From: Paradesertivirga superstes
GTDB taxonomy: Bacteria > Bacteroidota > Bacteroidia > Sphingobacteriales > Sphingobacteriaceae
DNA: 64,000 nt
Direction of reading: 5' to 3'
Assembly: GCF_037622515.1 (NCBI RefSeq)
Contig: NZ_JBBJCN010000001.1
Span: forward strand, 1-64,000
Positions 62,873 to 64,000 of the stretch are shown one piece after another (position 1 is the first letter of the stretch; each line of letters begins with the position of its first letter). The notes under the pieces were generated by a model. The model did no database searches. It was given only the letters and a program-made list of their open reading frames with translations, and was not told the origin of the DNA. The position numbers and the translations under genes are program-made.

Positions 62873-62903
62873 AGCCTTCTACATAACGTAGAGGGCTTTT
62901 TTT
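62873..62903 (+). terminator. terminator after tRNA-Ser
   Basis: AGCCTTCTAC/GTAGAGGGCT 10-bp stem with one G-T pair, 5-base loop, followed by a T-run. Confidence 0.85.
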
Positions 62904-62993
62904 ATAAACTAAAATATGAAACTAAGGAAATGAACTAATCCTTTACTGCTCCTCTTTGCCCGATTTGAAAGTGTGAGTTTCTGAATTGTTCTG

Positions 62994-63863
62994 TTACTGC
63001 GTGTTGGGCACATTCATTTCGATTTTACCGGCCCATTTTTTCTGAACAGATTTATCTAAAGTCCAATGAACAGCGTTAATAACAAGCCTTTGAAATCCTT
63101 CCTCATTAAAATCTTTCGGATGACCAAGTGTAGTCATAAACGTCTTTCCACCAGCAGCTGTTTTCCATGTCCATGCAACAGGATTATCAATAGCGGCTTT
63201 ATCAGGATTTACTGGTTTGCCCATTAGCAGCGATGTGGACCCTTTTGACGGGTATTCGGGCAACACACGGTACAACCATGAGTCAGCATGGAAATGATTA
63301 GGTACACCGGTTAAAATTGGGTGTTTTGCCTGATCTGGAATAACCGAAACATCGGTGGTAGATTTATGACCATAATGTGTGTGGCCGCCTTTTCCCCATC
63401 CCGGAGGCGCTCCCAACGCAAACTCTCCAAAAGCATTCCATTTTTCAAGAGAGTGTCCTGCCGGATATTTAAATGCATGTGTAGTTGTTCTGAAGCCCAT
63501 TACCGGCTTACCAGACTTTAAATAATTATCAATGTATTTAATCTGATCTTCAGGTAAGCGCCTCCAGCGCAAATAGAATACAGCTAAATCAGCATCTTTT
63601 AAAGCTTCCAGTCCTGGGATATTCTCTTCAGATGTGTGATCAGGAGAGGATTTCAGAACGATAGTGCGCATTCCGTAATTTCGTTCTAATTCCGCAGCGA
63701 TAAGCGGCATTGTAACTTCACTCCTGTATTCGTGATCACCCGTCACAAATACTACAAGTGGCTTTTTTGATTTCTGCTTTTTATTCTGCCCGAAGGAATA
63801 GTAAGAGTGGGATAGCAATATGCTCACTATACTTAAATATATAATGCACTTAAGGTTTTTCAT
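62994..63863 (-). CDS. secreted ThuA-domain protein
   Basis: A 289-residue protein with a signal peptide (MKNLKCIIYLSIVSILLSHSYYSFG) and a ThuA/trehalose-utilisation domain (glutamine-amidotransferase-like fold). Segments include VFVTGDHEYRSEVTMPLIAAEL, split as VFVTGDHEYRSE and VTMPLIAAEL, the ...LAVFYLRWRRLPEDQIKYIDNYLKSGKPVMGFRTTTHAF block and TWKTAAGGKTFMTTLGHPKDF. It is typical of Bacteroidota sugar-metabolism loci, often beside sugar dehydrogenases; here no partner is visible before the window ends. Reaction unknown. Confidence 0.88.
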   Translation of the reverse strand: MKNLKCIIYLSIVSILLSHSYYSFGQNKKQKSKKPLVVFVTGDHEYRSEVTMPLIAAELERNYGMRTIVLKSSPDHTSEENIPGLEALKDADLAVFYLRWRRLPEDQIKYIDNYLKSGKPVMGFRTTTHAFKYPAGHSLEKWNAFGEFALGAPPGWGKGGHTHYGHKSTTDVSVIPDQAKHPILTGVPNHFHADSWLYRVLPEYPSKGSTSLLMGKPVNPDKAAIDNPVAWTWKTAAGGKTFMTTLGHPKDFNEEGFQRLVINAVHWTLDKSVQKKWAGKIEMNVPNTQ

Positions 63864-64000
63864 TGTGTGTCTACGATATGTGAGTTTATAAAAAAAGCTC
63901 CGCTTTAATCCATTAAAGGAATTTCAATAACAGGAAGCACAATGTACCGTAAAACGCGTTTAGTGAAAATGCTGCTGGCTTAAAACGTATCAGGCAACCG
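63864..64000. other. right edge, no gene seen
   Basis: 137 bases beyond the ThuA start. No coding frame, RNA or clear hairpin is supported. Confidence 0.5.

Overview
The window is AT-rich bacterial chromosome from a Bacteroidota, most likely a Sphingobacteriaceae-type organism (Pedobacter/Mucilaginibacter neighbourhood). This rests on the protein families present (DUF4290, a zinc-finger-less TopA with C-terminal repeats, L27 with an Ala-rich tail, PIG-L deacetylase plus SSS symporter) and on repeated matches to the Bacteroidota promoter consensus TTTG-N19-TAnnTTTG. Genus assignment is inference. Most of the window is ordinary core genome. I see no integrase, transposase, CRISPR array or prophage.

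Layout. 0.3-7.5 kb: topA, a small unknown, a PolB-type exonuclease, rnr and a polyprenyl synthase. 7.8-15.3 kb: mostly minus strand, with rplU-rpmA, a SlyD-like PPIase, a DUF255 thioredoxin-fold protein, a dipeptide epimerase (plus strand), a GH25 lysozyme and an M20 dipeptidase. 15.3-18.1 kb: a tandem array of six nearly identical 46-residue lipoprotein genes plus one divergent 53-residue relative, divergent from a TPR membrane protein that ends in a histidine-kinase phosphoacceptor helix without an ATPase domain. 18.3-22.7 kb: uvrD/pcrA-type helicase, DUF4290 and murA, the last with Asp in place of the fosfomycin-target Cys. 22.7-28.6 kb (minus): a PLP synthase with CBS domains, AMP nucleosidase, the tig-clpP-clpX proteolysis cluster and tRNA-Leu.

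28.7-35.2 kb (minus) is a compact signalling operon: a CHASE3-GAF hybrid kinase with three receiver domains, cheR, cheB and a REC-kinase-REC hybrid, with no CheA, CheW or chemoreceptor nearby. It is followed by two ferritin-like stress-type genes (DUF892, DUF2383). 36.5-40.9 kb: a secreted PIG-L deacetylase, an unlisted 41-residue single-membrane-helix protein, and an SSS symporter whose start overlaps that small gene. 41-48 kb: tRNA-Arg, a DEAD-box helicase, a TPR protein, cold-shock protein, nucleoid-associated protein, MFS transporter and a KAS III-like enzyme. 48.3-54.9 kb: htpG, lipoprotein Cu/Zn SOD, a CBS/DUF294 nucleotidyltransferase-like protein coupled to a membrane-tailed DEDDh exonuclease, and small secreted proteins.

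55-59 kb holds two genes broken at short homopolymers (an S74-type protein and a DUF1905/YdeI protein), then a GH42 beta-galactosidase. 59.1-62.7 kb is a tight plus-strand run: PASTA, rhodanese, mltG, thioesterase and YihY. The window ends with tRNA-Ser and a ThuA-domain protein.

Best candidate for something undescribed: the lipoprotein array at 15.3-16.5 kb. All nucleotide differences I can find in its mature region are synonymous, so the peptide is translated and under selection. Its function is unknown.
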